The notes under the pieces are model-generated. The model did not search any database. It saw only the letters and a program-made list of their open reading frames with translations, and was not told the origin of the DNA. The position numbers were made by a program, and so were the translations under genes. This document shows positions 48,795 to 59,786 of a stretch of DNA of 64,000 nucleotides, piece by piece. Source of the stretch: Pogonophryne albipinna (taxonomy: Eukaryota; Chordata; Actinopteri; Perciformes; Artedidraconidae); NCBI GenBank assembly GCA_028583405.1, contig CM053256.1:17874534-17938533 (forward strand), in the 5' to 3' direction. The stretch's first letter is position 1. Each line of letters starts with the position of its first letter.

Positions 48795-49245
48795 GCATCA
48801 ATGAGTGGCTTGGGCTGACTCATCTATTCAGATTATTTTTAATGCACTTCAAACTGAGTTTAGGAGACTGTAAACCCCAGCGAACGCTTTTGTAGACTGT
48901 CTACTGTCATAAAGCATTTCTTATTGAAAGTAAAAACATTACTTTACATGCATAATCAACAGCAAGGAATGCGAAAGTAATGCATACAATTTTCTTCAGG
49001 TTTCATACAAGTTTCTTCAGGTAGGTCATCAAATGTGCCTCTAAACAACGCCAAATCCCCCGCTCTTTGCACCTTTTGTATATAACGTGTTACAATAAAC
49101 ACTGTAAAGGGTTCGTGCTGCACACACACAGGAGCTCTGACCTCAGCTTCATGCTCTCACTGGTTCCCTCCAACAGAAGCATCAGGCTACAATGTTGGCC
49201 TGTTGGCCACCTGTATGATTGTCCGAGCGCTCTTATCTGCTGTCT
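48795..49245 (+). repeat. 450-bp direct repeat, left copy
   Basis: From GCATCAATGAGTGGCTTGGG to CGAGCGCTCTTATCTGCTGT it is almost identical to 54959-55410, with a handful of differences. It ends exactly where the 514-bp tandem array begins. Confidence 0.9.
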
Positions 49246-50680
49246 AAAGTCACATCTAAAACGCGATCTGATCTAGCTGTGTATATTTTGTTATTTTTTA
49301 TTGTTATATTCAATCTCATTAGCTACAGGCATTTTTGAAGCTTGTAAAGGGAAGATGACAGCTCGTCTCTCACTCGCCACTCTGCTCTTCCGCTGTGCCG
49401 CCCCCCCCCCCTCCCTCCGCTGAAATTATGAATGTAAGCGTATAGTAATCATAGATAACACGGCAGGGTCCGTTACAGTTTGTTTTCATCTGATTTCAAA
49501 TCAACAAAGTCTTGGCTTTCAGAATATTAAACTTGTTTCGGCAAATTCAGATGATAAATACAGCTTTGAAGCTTCGGCATAATTACAAGCGGAGAACGGA
49601 GTAACTTGACGTCACAGCAGGCACAACAACAGCCGGTGTTTCTCGTGAGTGTTTTCCCCGGGAAACAAACACAATACACACAAACGCAAAAATATACAAA
49701 CACACACGTACACGGCGCGGAACACTGTACAAATCCCGTTTCAATAATTCCCCTCTACTCTAAAGTCGCATCTAAAAAGAACGCCATCTGATCTAGCTGT
49801 GTAGGCTATATTTTGTTATTGTGTATTATATTCAATCTCATTAGCTACAGGCATTTTTGAAGCTTGTAAAGGGAAGATGACAGCTCACTCGCCACTTTGC
49901 TCTTCCACAGAGCCGCTCCCCCTCCCTCCCATTGAAATTATGAATGTAAGGCATATAGTAATCATAGATAACACGGCAGGGTCCGTTACAGTTTGTTTTC
50001 ATCTGATTTCAAATATACAAAGTCTTGGCTTTCAGAATATTAAACTTGTTTCGGGAAAATTCAGATGATAAACACAACTTTGAAGCTTCGGCATAATTAC
50101 AAGCGGAGAACGGAGTAACTTGACGTCACAGCAGGCACAACAACAGCCGGTGTTTCTCGTGAGTGTTTTCCCCGGGAAACAAACACAATACACACAAACG
50201 CAAAAATATACAAACACACACGTACACGGCGCGGAACACTGTACAAATCCCGTTTCAATAATTCCCCTCTACTCTAAAGTCGCATCTAAAAAGAACGCCA
50301 TCTGATCTAGCTGTGTAGGCTATATTTTGTTATTGTGTATTATATTCAATCTCATTAGCTACAGGCATTTTTGAAGCTTGTAAAGGGAAGATGACAGCTC
50401 ACTCGCCACTTTGCTCTTCCACAGAGCCGCTCCCCCTCCCTCCCATTGAAATTATGAATGTAAGGCATATAGTAATCATAGATAACATGGCAGGGTCCGT
50501 TACAGTTTGTTTTCATCTGATTTCAAATATACAAAGTCTTGGCTTTCAGAATATTAAACTTGTTTCGGGAAAATTCAGATGATAAACACAACTTTGAAGC
50601 TTCGGCATAATTACAAGCGGAGAACGGAGTAACTTAACGTCACAGCAGGCATAACAACAGCCGGTGTACACAAAATACAC
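49246..50680 (+). repeat. 514-bp tandem repeat, about 2.8 copies
   Basis: Units starting TAAAGTCGCATCT lie at about 49246, 49760 and 50274. The first unit is diverged (several indels near 49280 and 49400), the second and third are nearly identical, and the third is cut short near 50670. Each unit contains TTGACGTCACAG (TTAACGTCACAG in the last), a CRE-like word. Short ORFs recur with the unit and are not genes. Confidence 0.92.
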
Positions 50681-50689
50681 AAACACACA

Positions 50690-51160
50690 CACACACACTC
50701 GCGAGTTTCCCCCAGACCAGTAATCCAAACGAAAATATCTTCCCTGCGTAGTATTTTGATCATTTGCTCCGCTAATAATCAATCAGATCGATCCAGAGAA
50801 GAGGACACTTTGAAGGCCTTTTTCTCAAAATGATGACTCTTGTCATTATAGGCTAATGTGACATATTTTGCTTAATATTTGGAGTACAAAAACAATCCTG
50901 ACATCAGAAAGCTCGGAATCTCCTCTTTCCAACAGTGTATACAACTCAAAATGTGTCTTCGGGTCAATGCGACTAATTTCGATAGAGCAGGTCACTTTGC
51001 ATTAGGTAAAATAAAGCAGGCAGACATAACAGGAAGAATATCTACATTTTAACCCAATCAAATAGGACATTGTCACACCATTCAAATGTATCCATGTAAA
51101 TTACAACCAATAAAAAAGCTTAGATTTGTTTATTTGTTACGTTGTTTACTTTATTTGTTA
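50690..51160. other. Intergenic DNA, nothing recognised
   Basis: Sequence between the tandem array and the transposase remnant. No supported feature. Confidence 0.4.
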
Positions 51161-51164
51161 AGGG

Positions 51165-51469
51165 GTGGCCACAATCGCGGACATGCTGGCGGCACAGGGA
51201 CGAGGCACGCAATCCCTCTTCAGTGAAGTGGACAAGCTTCTACGGCTGTATTTCACTGTGCCGATGTCCAATGCAACAGCTGAGCGGAGCTTCTCCAGCC
51301 TCCGTCGGTTGAAGACGTTCCTTCGTTCAACTAGTCCGAGCGCCGCTTAAATCACCTTCTCTTCCTCCACATCCACAAAGATTTGACCGACGGCCTGGAC
51401 CTCAAAAAAGTGCTCCGGAGTTTCTGCTTTGCCAGTGAGCGAAGGGAGGTTTACTTTGGCAAAATGTAG
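51165..51469 (+). pseudogene. C-terminal domain of ZMYM1-like hAT transposase
   Basis: The first frame (51165-51350) reads SLFSEVDKLLRLYFTVPMSN then ATAERSFSSLRRLKTFLRST, the dimerisation domain of TTF-finger hAT transposases. After a frameshift near 51330-51350 the second frame reads HKDLTDGLDLKKVLRSFCFA then SERREVYFGKM and TAG, the usual C-terminus. It is a broken remnant. The TTF/DUF4371 half of this transposase type is at 18827-20005, in a different element. Confidence 0.75.
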
Positions 51470-53025
51470 AAAGATTAAGTAGGCTAGATTTAGCCATGTG
51501 GGACATTTGTTTGAAGGTTGCTAAACCCTCATCTGTTATTGGACATTTTAGTCATGTGATTTTAATTACACGACATCACAGCTTGTGTTACTGTTAACAA
51601 GCTTGTTATAGGCCTACGTTCTTTTCACAAGAATTGTTGTTTGGTTCGGTTAAATAAATAATTTATGTCCATTTCTTGAATTTCTTTAAATAAGTGTCAT
51701 GAATTGCATCACCTGTAGCCAGAGGTACCTGACCGGTCTCAACGCTGTGTGTGTCTGTCAGGAAACAAGCTGTTAACAAGTAGTTCCAGGCTTCCAGCAA
51801 ACATCCACTGATAAACTGCGATGTTAACAACCTCATGATAACCTCATATGTTTTAACTTAGGATCATACCTGTGTTTAGTCTAGAAAAAGGTAAATGTGT
51901 GCATTTTATTATAAAGTTGTGTATATTTACAGACTGTTGCAAAAACTAAGAAGCTTATAAACATCAGGTTGAAAATGATAAGAGCTTTACAAAAAAGTAG
52001 GCTAACACAATGAAAGATGTTTGGAGTTTTATTTGAGTTATTCATTTATATTTGTTGTCTAAGAGATGCTGATTTGAAAGCGTTGTTACATACAGTTACA
52101 GCATTTCCTGTTTCTGCCGGAGAGAGGGGAGGCCGTCCCAAAGCTTGCTGCTGTATTTACTCCCTCCATCTGACAGGAGGGAGCCTCGTGTGTCACTCCA
52201 CGGAGTTCACTCCGTCACGGAGGGGGAGTGTGTAGGGGTAGGGTGTAGGGCGTGGTTTGGGATTGGGCCATACACACACATTTTTTTGGCCCCCCCACTT
52301 CTAAAATGAATCCGGCGCGCCTGCTTCCGCCTCCAGTTCCACTTTAAGGCGTCGATGTATTGAACTGTAGGAGGAAGATTTCGAAAAATATAACGCACGG
52401 AAGGAAGTTTATTGATACAAGAACATAATGTTTTATTCTTTCTCTAGGGGCTAGTCCACTCTGTCTCTAATGCTAGCTTATTATGTGAATGAGGTAGTCA
52501 CAGGCTGGTAATATAAGTCACTTTAAGAGTGATTGACAGGCATTAAAGGGGAATTTAATGAAATATGTTGGAAGTGTAATATGTGAAAATGTCATGTTCA
52601 TTGTGTGTGTGAAAGACGATGCAGAGATCAGTCTTAACAGTTTGCATAATGATGTGTCTCTTAAGCCAAATACTTAACGCATGAAACAGTGACATTAAAG
52701 TGAAGTATCTATCTATGCTGAATGATTTGGATGCAGCTGGTTAATAAAATCTAGTGAACTCACCCTTTTACTTGTCCACACTCAGTTGTATGAATGTGTT
52801 TTTAAAGGAGCCACCAGATGGAGACACAGTGAAGCTTCTGCAGCTTTGTGGAGCGCCTCACATGTTCTGTTAGTGACTCTTTATATGACAGTGAAGCTTT
52901 ACAGCATGAAACACACCAGACTCTGGCTACACAGGGAAATGAGTAACAGCAAGTTGTGTTGGTTTGATTCACTCCGTCTATATCTATGTGACACATTATT
53001 CACTGTTTTTGGAAACTTTATTCAT
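51470..53025. other. Intergenic DNA with a hAT-like right end
   Basis: Near 52280-52320 the sequence GGCCCCCCCACTTC ... CCGGCGCGCCTG looks like the right terminus of the hAT that supplied the preceding transposase tail. From 52326 to about 52432 runs a block repeated at the window end (63901-64000). The remainder shows nothing I can support. Confidence 0.4.
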
Positions 53026-53950
53026 GATCAGAATCAGAATTCCTTTATTAAGGCCCTGACACACCTACCCGATTTTGGGAGTCAGAGGCAGTCGGGCATT
53101 CGCGGCGCCCTACTCAGGTTGGTGTGTCCCGCACCGTCGTTGCTTTACGGCACATTTTCACACCTCCCGCGGCCGATTCAACATGTTGAATCGGCCAAAG
53201 AAAGTCGGCCAAAGAAATCACTCTGATTGGTTGTTGCCTCTTTTGAATGACGAATACACACTACACCGCTGTCTGCTGGTAAGGACAGTTATTGCCACTC
53301 GTCGACTGAAGTCTTTGCGGTGTGTACGTAGGCGGGCGGCGTAAGCGGGTGGCGTAGCGGACGTAAAAGTCGGGACGCCTTCGGTACGCGTTCTTTGGTC
53401 TCAGGTTAGTGTGTAGCGGCCTTTAGTCCTGCAGTGGGGAAATGTACAGCGTAACAGCAAAAGTGACAAAGCAGGTAAAAAGTCAAAGAATAATATAGAG
53501 TAGCTGCCATTATAAATATAGAGAAAAGAGAGGACAAAAAAAGTTTAAAAACAACATTCACACATAAAATGAAAGACGAAGAAGTACTCATCCATGTCTA
53601 AAAATTAGTAGCACCACTTAAATAGTGAGCATAAAGTCTCACCATTTTGAGATATTGTTAAAACGATTTTTTACACATTATTATGATTTTTGCACTATAG
53701 AATTGCCCCGTTAAAAGTGTGTACAGTATATTGCACAGCCTGGGTTTATTGCACAAGATTTCAACATTCTGTATTTTGTGGGGGTCCACCAGGGGCCATG
53801 GTGTCTGTGCAGTCTGACACCGGCAGGAAGGAAGGACCTTCCTCAGTGAGACACTGCTGATAACTCTTATTAAGGTTATAAATCTGTGAACTTTAGACAA
53901 TGTTTGCTTACAGCCGGTCAGGGGGGTGTGATGTAAATGCAGCCCTGATG
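53026..53950 (+). repeat. Interspersed repeat (AGAATTCCTTTATT type)
   Basis: Starts CAGAATCAGAATTCCTTTAT and, after the MITE, resumes with GTCCTGCAGTGGGGAAATG, then CACCGGCAGGAAGGAAGGAC further on. This text is common in fish genomes and looks like the 3' part of a retroelement. It is split by the MITE at 53051. Confidence 0.55.
53051..53422. mobile_element. Harbinger-like MITE with TTA target
   Basis: Begins AGGCCCTGACACACC and ends GTGTGTAGCGGCCT. TTA lies on both sides (53048-53050 and 53423-53425), the PIF/Harbinger target. Removing it with one TTA gives the uninterrupted host repeat. The interior GACGAATACACACTAC block recurs at 24090 and 56140. Confidence 0.82.
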
Positions 53951-54958
53951 GTGCAGTTCAGATAAAAGGACTGATGTAAAACGCTGAGTTTCCTTCAGCA
54001 GTCAGGGGAAGACTTCACGGAGTCGCTTTGCATCATCATATAGAGATAAAGCTGCTTTCTCTCATATATCTGTGTCTTCCTCTCCCCCTCTGTGTCCTCA
54101 GTAGTCTGACAGCTTTCTCATGCAGATTTCCTGTTGTGTTCAGATCAGGTTTCCCTCCTGCGGCTGCTGACTCTCCTGCTGTGTATTAGCATGAGATCAG
54201 ACTGCATTGTGATGCTGCACACATTACAAAACACCCATTTCCACCTCTGATTGTGCCTCTGTGGTCAAAACTGAGACAGATTAACCCCAGCTGAAGGGGG
54301 GGGGGGGGTGCTTCTGCTTCACTTGGAACTACAGAGTTGAAGGAGCCAGATCAACAACACAACAGGAATTACAGTTTCAAACTTGTCTAAGAAATGTATG
54401 TTATTGCTCACTCAGCTCAGGATCCACCAGCATGCTGTACACACTCCAGAACATTTACTGACCGGTTCATTGAATGGTTGATTCAATGGTAGAAAATAAG
54501 TGAAGGTTATAAGAAATGAAGAAGACTGAGAGAAAATAGATTTCATTCAATCAGATGAGAGTAGAACAGATTGAAAAAAGTGAAAATAAATCCAAAGATT
54601 ATTGATAAAAAAGTCCATACCTTTCCCAATTAAATCAAACATGGCTGGGCAATGCTAACAGTGCAATGAGCCCATGAGCTAAAAATCACAATCTGGTCAT
54701 GATCCGGCCCTTATTAAATGTGGGATGAAAATAAACAGACAGATGATAAAAGCATGCGAGTGTGCCGTGGCCTCTGCTCTGAATGTGTTTAACAAACTGT
54801 TACTAATGCAGTTTCAAGGGTTTTGTTAAAAAAGAAAGTCCCTAATTGGATAAAACGTAATTGTACAATAATGCACATTGATAAGAAAATGACCTATACC
54901 TGTAAGAGAGTCTCCAAGAAATGTGTCAACTATTGAACCGTGAAACATTGTGATTGAG
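53951..54958. other. Intergenic DNA, nothing recognised
   Basis: Contains a G-run at about 54297-54308. No ORF with a known domain. Confidence 0.4.
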
Positions 54959-55410
54959 CATCAATGAGTGGCTTGGGCTGACTCATCTATTCAGATTATT
55001 TTTAATGCACTTCAAACTGAGTTTAGGAGACTGTAAACCCCAGCGAACGCTTTTGTAGACTGTCTACTGTCATAAAGCATTTCTTATTGAAAGTAAAAAC
55101 ATTACTTTACATGCATAATCAACAGCAAGGAATGCAAAAGTAATGCATACAATTTTCTTCAGGTTTCATACAAGTTTCTTCAGGTAGGTCATCAAATGTG
55201 CCTTTAAACAACGCCAAATCCCCCGCTCTTTGCACCTTTTGTATATAACGTGTTACAATAAACACTGTAAAGGGTTTCGTGCTGCACACACACAGGAGCT
55301 CTGACCTCAGCTTCATGCTTTCACTGGTTCCCTCCAACAGAAGCATCAGGCTACAATGTTGGCCTGTTGGCCACCTGTATGATTGTCCGAGCGCTCTTAT
55401 CTGCTGTCCC
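54959..55410 (+). repeat. 450-bp direct repeat, right copy
   Basis: Same orientation as 48795-49245 and nearly identical, 6.16 kb downstream. Its right flank (CCTCTGGACCTACTTC) differs from that of the left copy. Confidence 0.9.
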
Positions 55411-55474
55411 TCTGGACCTACTTCATTGCAATGTTGAGATCTCAGTGATTACTTGGAAGTAACATGTTATTTCA

Positions 55475-55860
55475 TTTTCATTTCATTTCATTTTTATTTG
55501 TCCCGCTCATGGTACGCAAAACCAAATGTACAATAATTGCCACAAAACATGACTCTACCATTGAGCGAAAAGGAGCAGGGAGAAGAATAAAATCTTGTGT
55601 GACCTGCCCCTTTCTTAAAAAAACAAAATACAAATAGATGGTCTGCCCTTCATAATAATAATTTTAAAAAATCACAGCCAAACATAACAGTATCTTAGGA
55701 TACTAAGAGAAAGACAAAAACAAAAATACTTATTTCCCACTTGACGGTTAACGGAAAGAAACAAAACAACACCAAAACATCATGTATAAGGAAAAGAAAA
55801 GTGCAACACCCTCATCTGAGTCCTACTGGAGAAGAAGGTGGAAAGTGAGTTATCATAGCC
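55475..55860 (-). mobile_element. LINE 3' end, 5'-truncated
   Basis: On the minus strand a UTR-like stretch (TTCTTCTCCCTGCTCCTTTT, GTACCATGAGCGGGACAAAT) ends in repeated ATGAA units (plus-strand TTTCATTTCATTTC at 55475-55500), the standard 3' tail of many fish LINEs. No ORF remains. Confidence 0.65.
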
Positions 55861-55936
55861 AATAGAAAGAATGGCAGGAGCTAGTAAAAAATAAAACCCA
55901 ATAAACAATAGTTTATTCAAGCTGAGAACCTAAAGG

Positions 55937-56180
55937 GCCAGACACACCAAACTGACACCAAAGAACACATCCCGACGGAACACGACTGTTGCGTCTCTTC
56001 ACGTCTCTGCGTCTTGGCCAAAAAGTCGCACTGGAACACACCGCAAAGACTTTAGCCGACGGCCAAGTAGCACGTACGAACTGCGCATGCGTGAGTGGCA
56101 ATAACTCTCCTTACCAGCAGGCGGCGGTAGTGTGTATTCGTCATTCAAAAGAGGCAACAACCGGAAGACAGACTGCATGA
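55937..56180. mobile_element. Harbinger-like MITE fragment (GGCCAGACACACC)
   Basis: Starts GGGCCAGACACACCAAACTG, related to the end of the MITE at 53051. The part from TAGCACGTACGAACTGCGCA to TGTGTATTCGTCATTCAAAA is the inverse of 24086-24160 and 53240-53300. The far end is not clear. Confidence 0.6.
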
Positions 56181-56555
56181 TATACAAACATCAAATAGCC
56201 ACCCTGCCACACACCACCAATGCTACAGCTCGATCCAAACAGCACAGGGATGAACTATGCCAATATGTTAACAGTATTGGTGCAGTGCCTTTTCAGTGGG
56301 GAAAGATATAACAAATATGTATGCCTATCCTGCTATTTGTGTTTATTCTTTTAATCACACAGCATTAAGAAAAATGTGCCTACAGAACTGTCAGTTGCAG
56401 CCGTAGCATTATTAGGAGGATAATGGGAGAATGAAGCCAACCTCACGTATGAAAGGTTACGGTTACAAGTGAAAAGAGGGGCAGAAACCGTCTTGCAAAT
56501 TGACATTTCAATCTCGCACAATGAAGAGCAGTAGACAGTAACAAAGTACATTTAC
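56181..56555. other. Intergenic DNA, nothing recognised
   Basis: No supported feature before the TTAA border at 56556. Confidence 0.4.
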
Positions 56556-56559
56556 TTAA

Positions 56560-58642
56560 AGAGCCTGTGACACGAGTTTCCCCCATCATCCAAACCCATC
56601 AATTTGAGTAAATATTGTCCCCTTGAAAACCGTTACTGAACTGATTTTGGATATTTGTACTTTGATAACCATTAATCTGCCCTTCAATGTTGACCATTTT
56701 CTGGATCTTCTCGGGGATTCTTCAAGTCCCGCCAAATTATGGGTGAAGTCATTGCGGGCACAGCGCTCCAGCTGCACCGTTCAGGATCCCAGCATCTGCA
56801 TGTAAACGCACGATGGTGCACACAGCAGCAAGCTCAGACAGCGATGACAGTTTAATTTTGAACGTGTCTGAGAGCTCATATGAGGCTGAAGGATCGGTTT
56901 ATGTTGTATCTGTTAGAAGTTTAGGAATTAGGTGCGTCAATATGGGCGATCATACGGTCATGTAACCAGTGGTGGACTGGGACTAAAAATCATCCCGGGA
57001 CTCTCGACCGGCCCACTTCGGTACCGCTAGTAAATTGTCAACGGGGGGAGTGGGGGATGTCGGGGGCGGCGGGTGCTGTAGGCTGGGGAAGGCTAAGCCT
57101 TCCCAAATATTTGTGTCACTGCATCCTGGTAAAATACAAATATAATGTATAATGTCTGTGTCTTTGACATTAGCGCTGCTAGCCACCTGTGCCCTGTACT
57201 ACGAAGCCAGTTCAACATACCCTGGATATGTTTGAGTAACAAAAAAACTAACAACAACAAACTAACAAACGAGATCTCGCTAAGCGGTCCTACGACGCTG
57301 GTTATTAACTCGTAAATCAAGCCAGGGTTTCTCTCACCAGCTGAGAGCGCGTTCACGTCTAAGACACGAGTGGATCTGACTTTAATTACATTTGACTTGA
57401 GTGTTTCGTCAACATAATGTGTTGCTTAAAATAATACTTCTGCATACAGTATGTGACACTGTAAGTGTTGCACGGCCAGATACGGCTGGAGAAGCTGACT
57501 CAGATAAGGAAATATATGATATATTATGATATTATATGATCGATGATCTGATTGATGATGTAATATGAATGATAAGTGCGACACGTCGGCGTCTTCTCTG
57601 CATACGGCAGTTTAAACTGTATTTCCTTTATCCTGTAATATGACTTGAGAGATTTAAACTCCGCACACTGAGTTGATCTCTTTTCTATAGACGCCGGAGG
57701 CGGGCAGCGTCAGGTAAAAAAAGTTATTTAGCCTTCCCAAACCTGAGCCTCACGCGCCGCCTATGGGGATGTACTAGTGACTTATCCGACCGGCCCACTT
57801 CGGTACCGGCCCATCGGGATTCGTCCCGATGGCCAGTCCGCCACTGCACCCAGCCCACGTAAACTGTCAACGGGGGGAGCCTCGCTGCGGGGAAACGGTG
57901 GACCTAGTGTCCCGATCGGAGTGGGAATAATAATAATAATCCGTGCATTTTATCCATTAATTTCCCCAACATTGTGGTAAAAAAAACACACGTTTAATCC
58001 ATGTTGGTGTACTACAACTACAAAAAGCATTGGTTTGTTTTCTCATCAGGAAATGCAGACCGGCTCAAACAAACGATTTTTAATCATCATCCTCACGATC
58101 ATTTAATGTATCATATGTTCGCCGAATTGACATGAAAGCACTAATAAATGTAGTTTCATCCACTTGAGTTTACAACTACAAAAATAATCGATTTGTTTTT
58201 ATATCACATCCTACGGGAGGAAATTCAGCAGCTCTCACTACCGATTTGTAATCCTAATTTAATCATCATCTTCACCACGATCATTTATGTTTATGTTCGC
58301 CGAATTGACATGAAAGCACTGACAAATATGAATATACTGTAGTCAACTTCATTAAAACGTTATTAACGTGCCTAAACTCAGTAATTCACCATTTCTACGC
58401 ATGACAACACACTTTGTCCGTGTTTGTCTCTCTCACCGCACAGTGAAGCGTTCCCGCATTGACGTCACTTCCGGCTTCCCCCAAAACTTCAAAATGACTC
58501 GAAGGAATTTCCCCGCGATGTTCGAAATTATTGATATTTATCGGAACGGTATCGCACCTTCTTTTTTAAACTGACGGTTCGAGATGACTAGTAGCACAAT
58601 ATTGCATTGCACAACAGTTGTTGGGATGCTGTCACAGGCTCT
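56560..58642 (+). mobile_element. TTAA-family element, copy 2
   Basis: Ends AGAGCCTGTGACACGAG and GCTGTCACAGGCTCT, bordered by TTAA at 56556-56559 and 58643-58646. Inverse of copy 1 at 44170-48221, 8.3 kb away. ORFs at 57777-57980 and 58368-58574 match copy 1 closely but show no recognisable domain. A hAT (57061-57764) is inserted in it. A 180-bp region near 58080-58330 shows internal duplication (CGCCGAATTGACATGAAAGC twice). Confidence 0.85.
57061..57764. mobile_element. hAT inside TTAA element, empty site visible
   Basis: Flanked by a perfect GGGGATGT at 57053-57060 and 57765-57772. Ends CGGGGGCGGCGGGTG and CACGCGCCGCCTAT are imperfect inverses. Copy 1 carries the uninterrupted site near 44860-44875 (GGGGATGTGCTAGTGAC on its minus strand). 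The interior includes a diverged piece of the MITE found at 58955. Confidence 0.9.
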
Positions 58643-58954
58643 TTAAGTACTGTACTGCTCCACTCCCATTCACATAAATTGTGTACTTTATACTGTGCTA
58701 CATTTATTTGATAACTTTAGTAACTTTGAAGATTCAGAATACTACAAAAATATAATCAAGAAATAGTTTATCATGTATTATTATAGGTTAAGATCAAATG
58801 TTATTGATACCATGGTGAATTTCACAAGCTATCCAGCAGTATATAATGTCATTTAAATCAGCTCCTCCACTTCAGCTCTCTGAAGCAGAAAGAAACTATT
58901 TAAGCATTGTGGCTTTCCAGATCGCCATGATGTAAAATAAATTATTGCGTCCAG

Positions 58955-59503
58955 AGGCCTGTACTACGAATCCAGTTCAACATACCCTTGATGTGTTTGA
59001 GTTATCTGGCTTACCTAATCCAAAACAAAAGCGATCTCGCCAAGCGGTCCTACGACGCTGGTTATCAACTCGGTAACTCAAGCCAGGGTTTCTCTCTCCA
59101 GCTGAGAGCACGTTCACATGAAAGAGGCGGGGTTAGCATAATTTGACCAATCACAAACATTGACAAGCATACTGACAGCGCAGCGTCGTAGTTCCTGAAT
59201 GAGAAGGAAACTATAATATTAGACAAATATGAAGAAGTATTTCTGTATTTCCTTTCTCCTGTAATATGACTTGATAGCTTTAAACTCCGCACACTGAGCT
59301 CTGATTGGTCAGCAGGCAGTGCTTTCACTGAGTTGATCTCTTAGCCTGCAACCTAACCTGCTCCGGAGCAGGTTAGCCGCACAGCATAAGTTACCATGGA
59401 GATCTAGCCCTGTAAAAAGAAACCAGTGTCGTAGGACCGGAAACCCAGAGTTTACCCTGAAGTTACCTCGCTAAGCGAAAATCCGGCTTCGTAGTACAGG
59501 CCT
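58955..59503. mobile_element. Harbinger-like MITE (AGGCCTGTACTACGAA ends)
   Basis: Perfect inverted ends AGGCCTGTACTACGAA and TTCGTAGTACAGGCCT, with CAG on both sides (58952-58954 and 59504-59506). CGGTCCTACGACGCTGGTTA recurs in the MITE piece at 57181-57360. No transposase. Confidence 0.8.
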
Positions 59504-59506
59504 CAG

Positions 59507-59786
59507 GTGAGATGAAAATGAAAAAGAATAGCCGTCTGTGTGTGCCTAATCGTTTGTTTGCGTTCCTCACTTCCGTTTCGCTTCTCATGCGCTGATTCGC
59601 TAAGCTGAACAGCCAATCAGTGATTTCTTTTGCCGACAGCTCGACATGTCGAATCGGGGGCGGAAGGTGTCGGCACGGCCGAAAAGACACGACGGTGCGG
59701 GACACACCAATCTGAGTAGGGCGACTGGACGCTCATCGACGGCCAGACATCTATCGACGGCCAAAATCAGCTTGGTGTGTCTGGGC
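59507..59786. mobile_element. MITE fragment (GGCCCAGACACACC end)
   Basis: The right end GGTGTGTCTGGGCC is the inverse of the start of the 55937 fragment, and GGTGCGGGACACACCAATCT parallels GTGTGTCCCGCACC in the MITE at 53051. The left end was not found. It abuts the next element directly. Confidence 0.55.

Noticed and set aside
48795..55410. LTR retrotransposon bounded by the 450-bp direct repeats
   Set aside because: No TG...CA ends, no primer-binding site or polypurine tract seen, and no gag-pol text between them.
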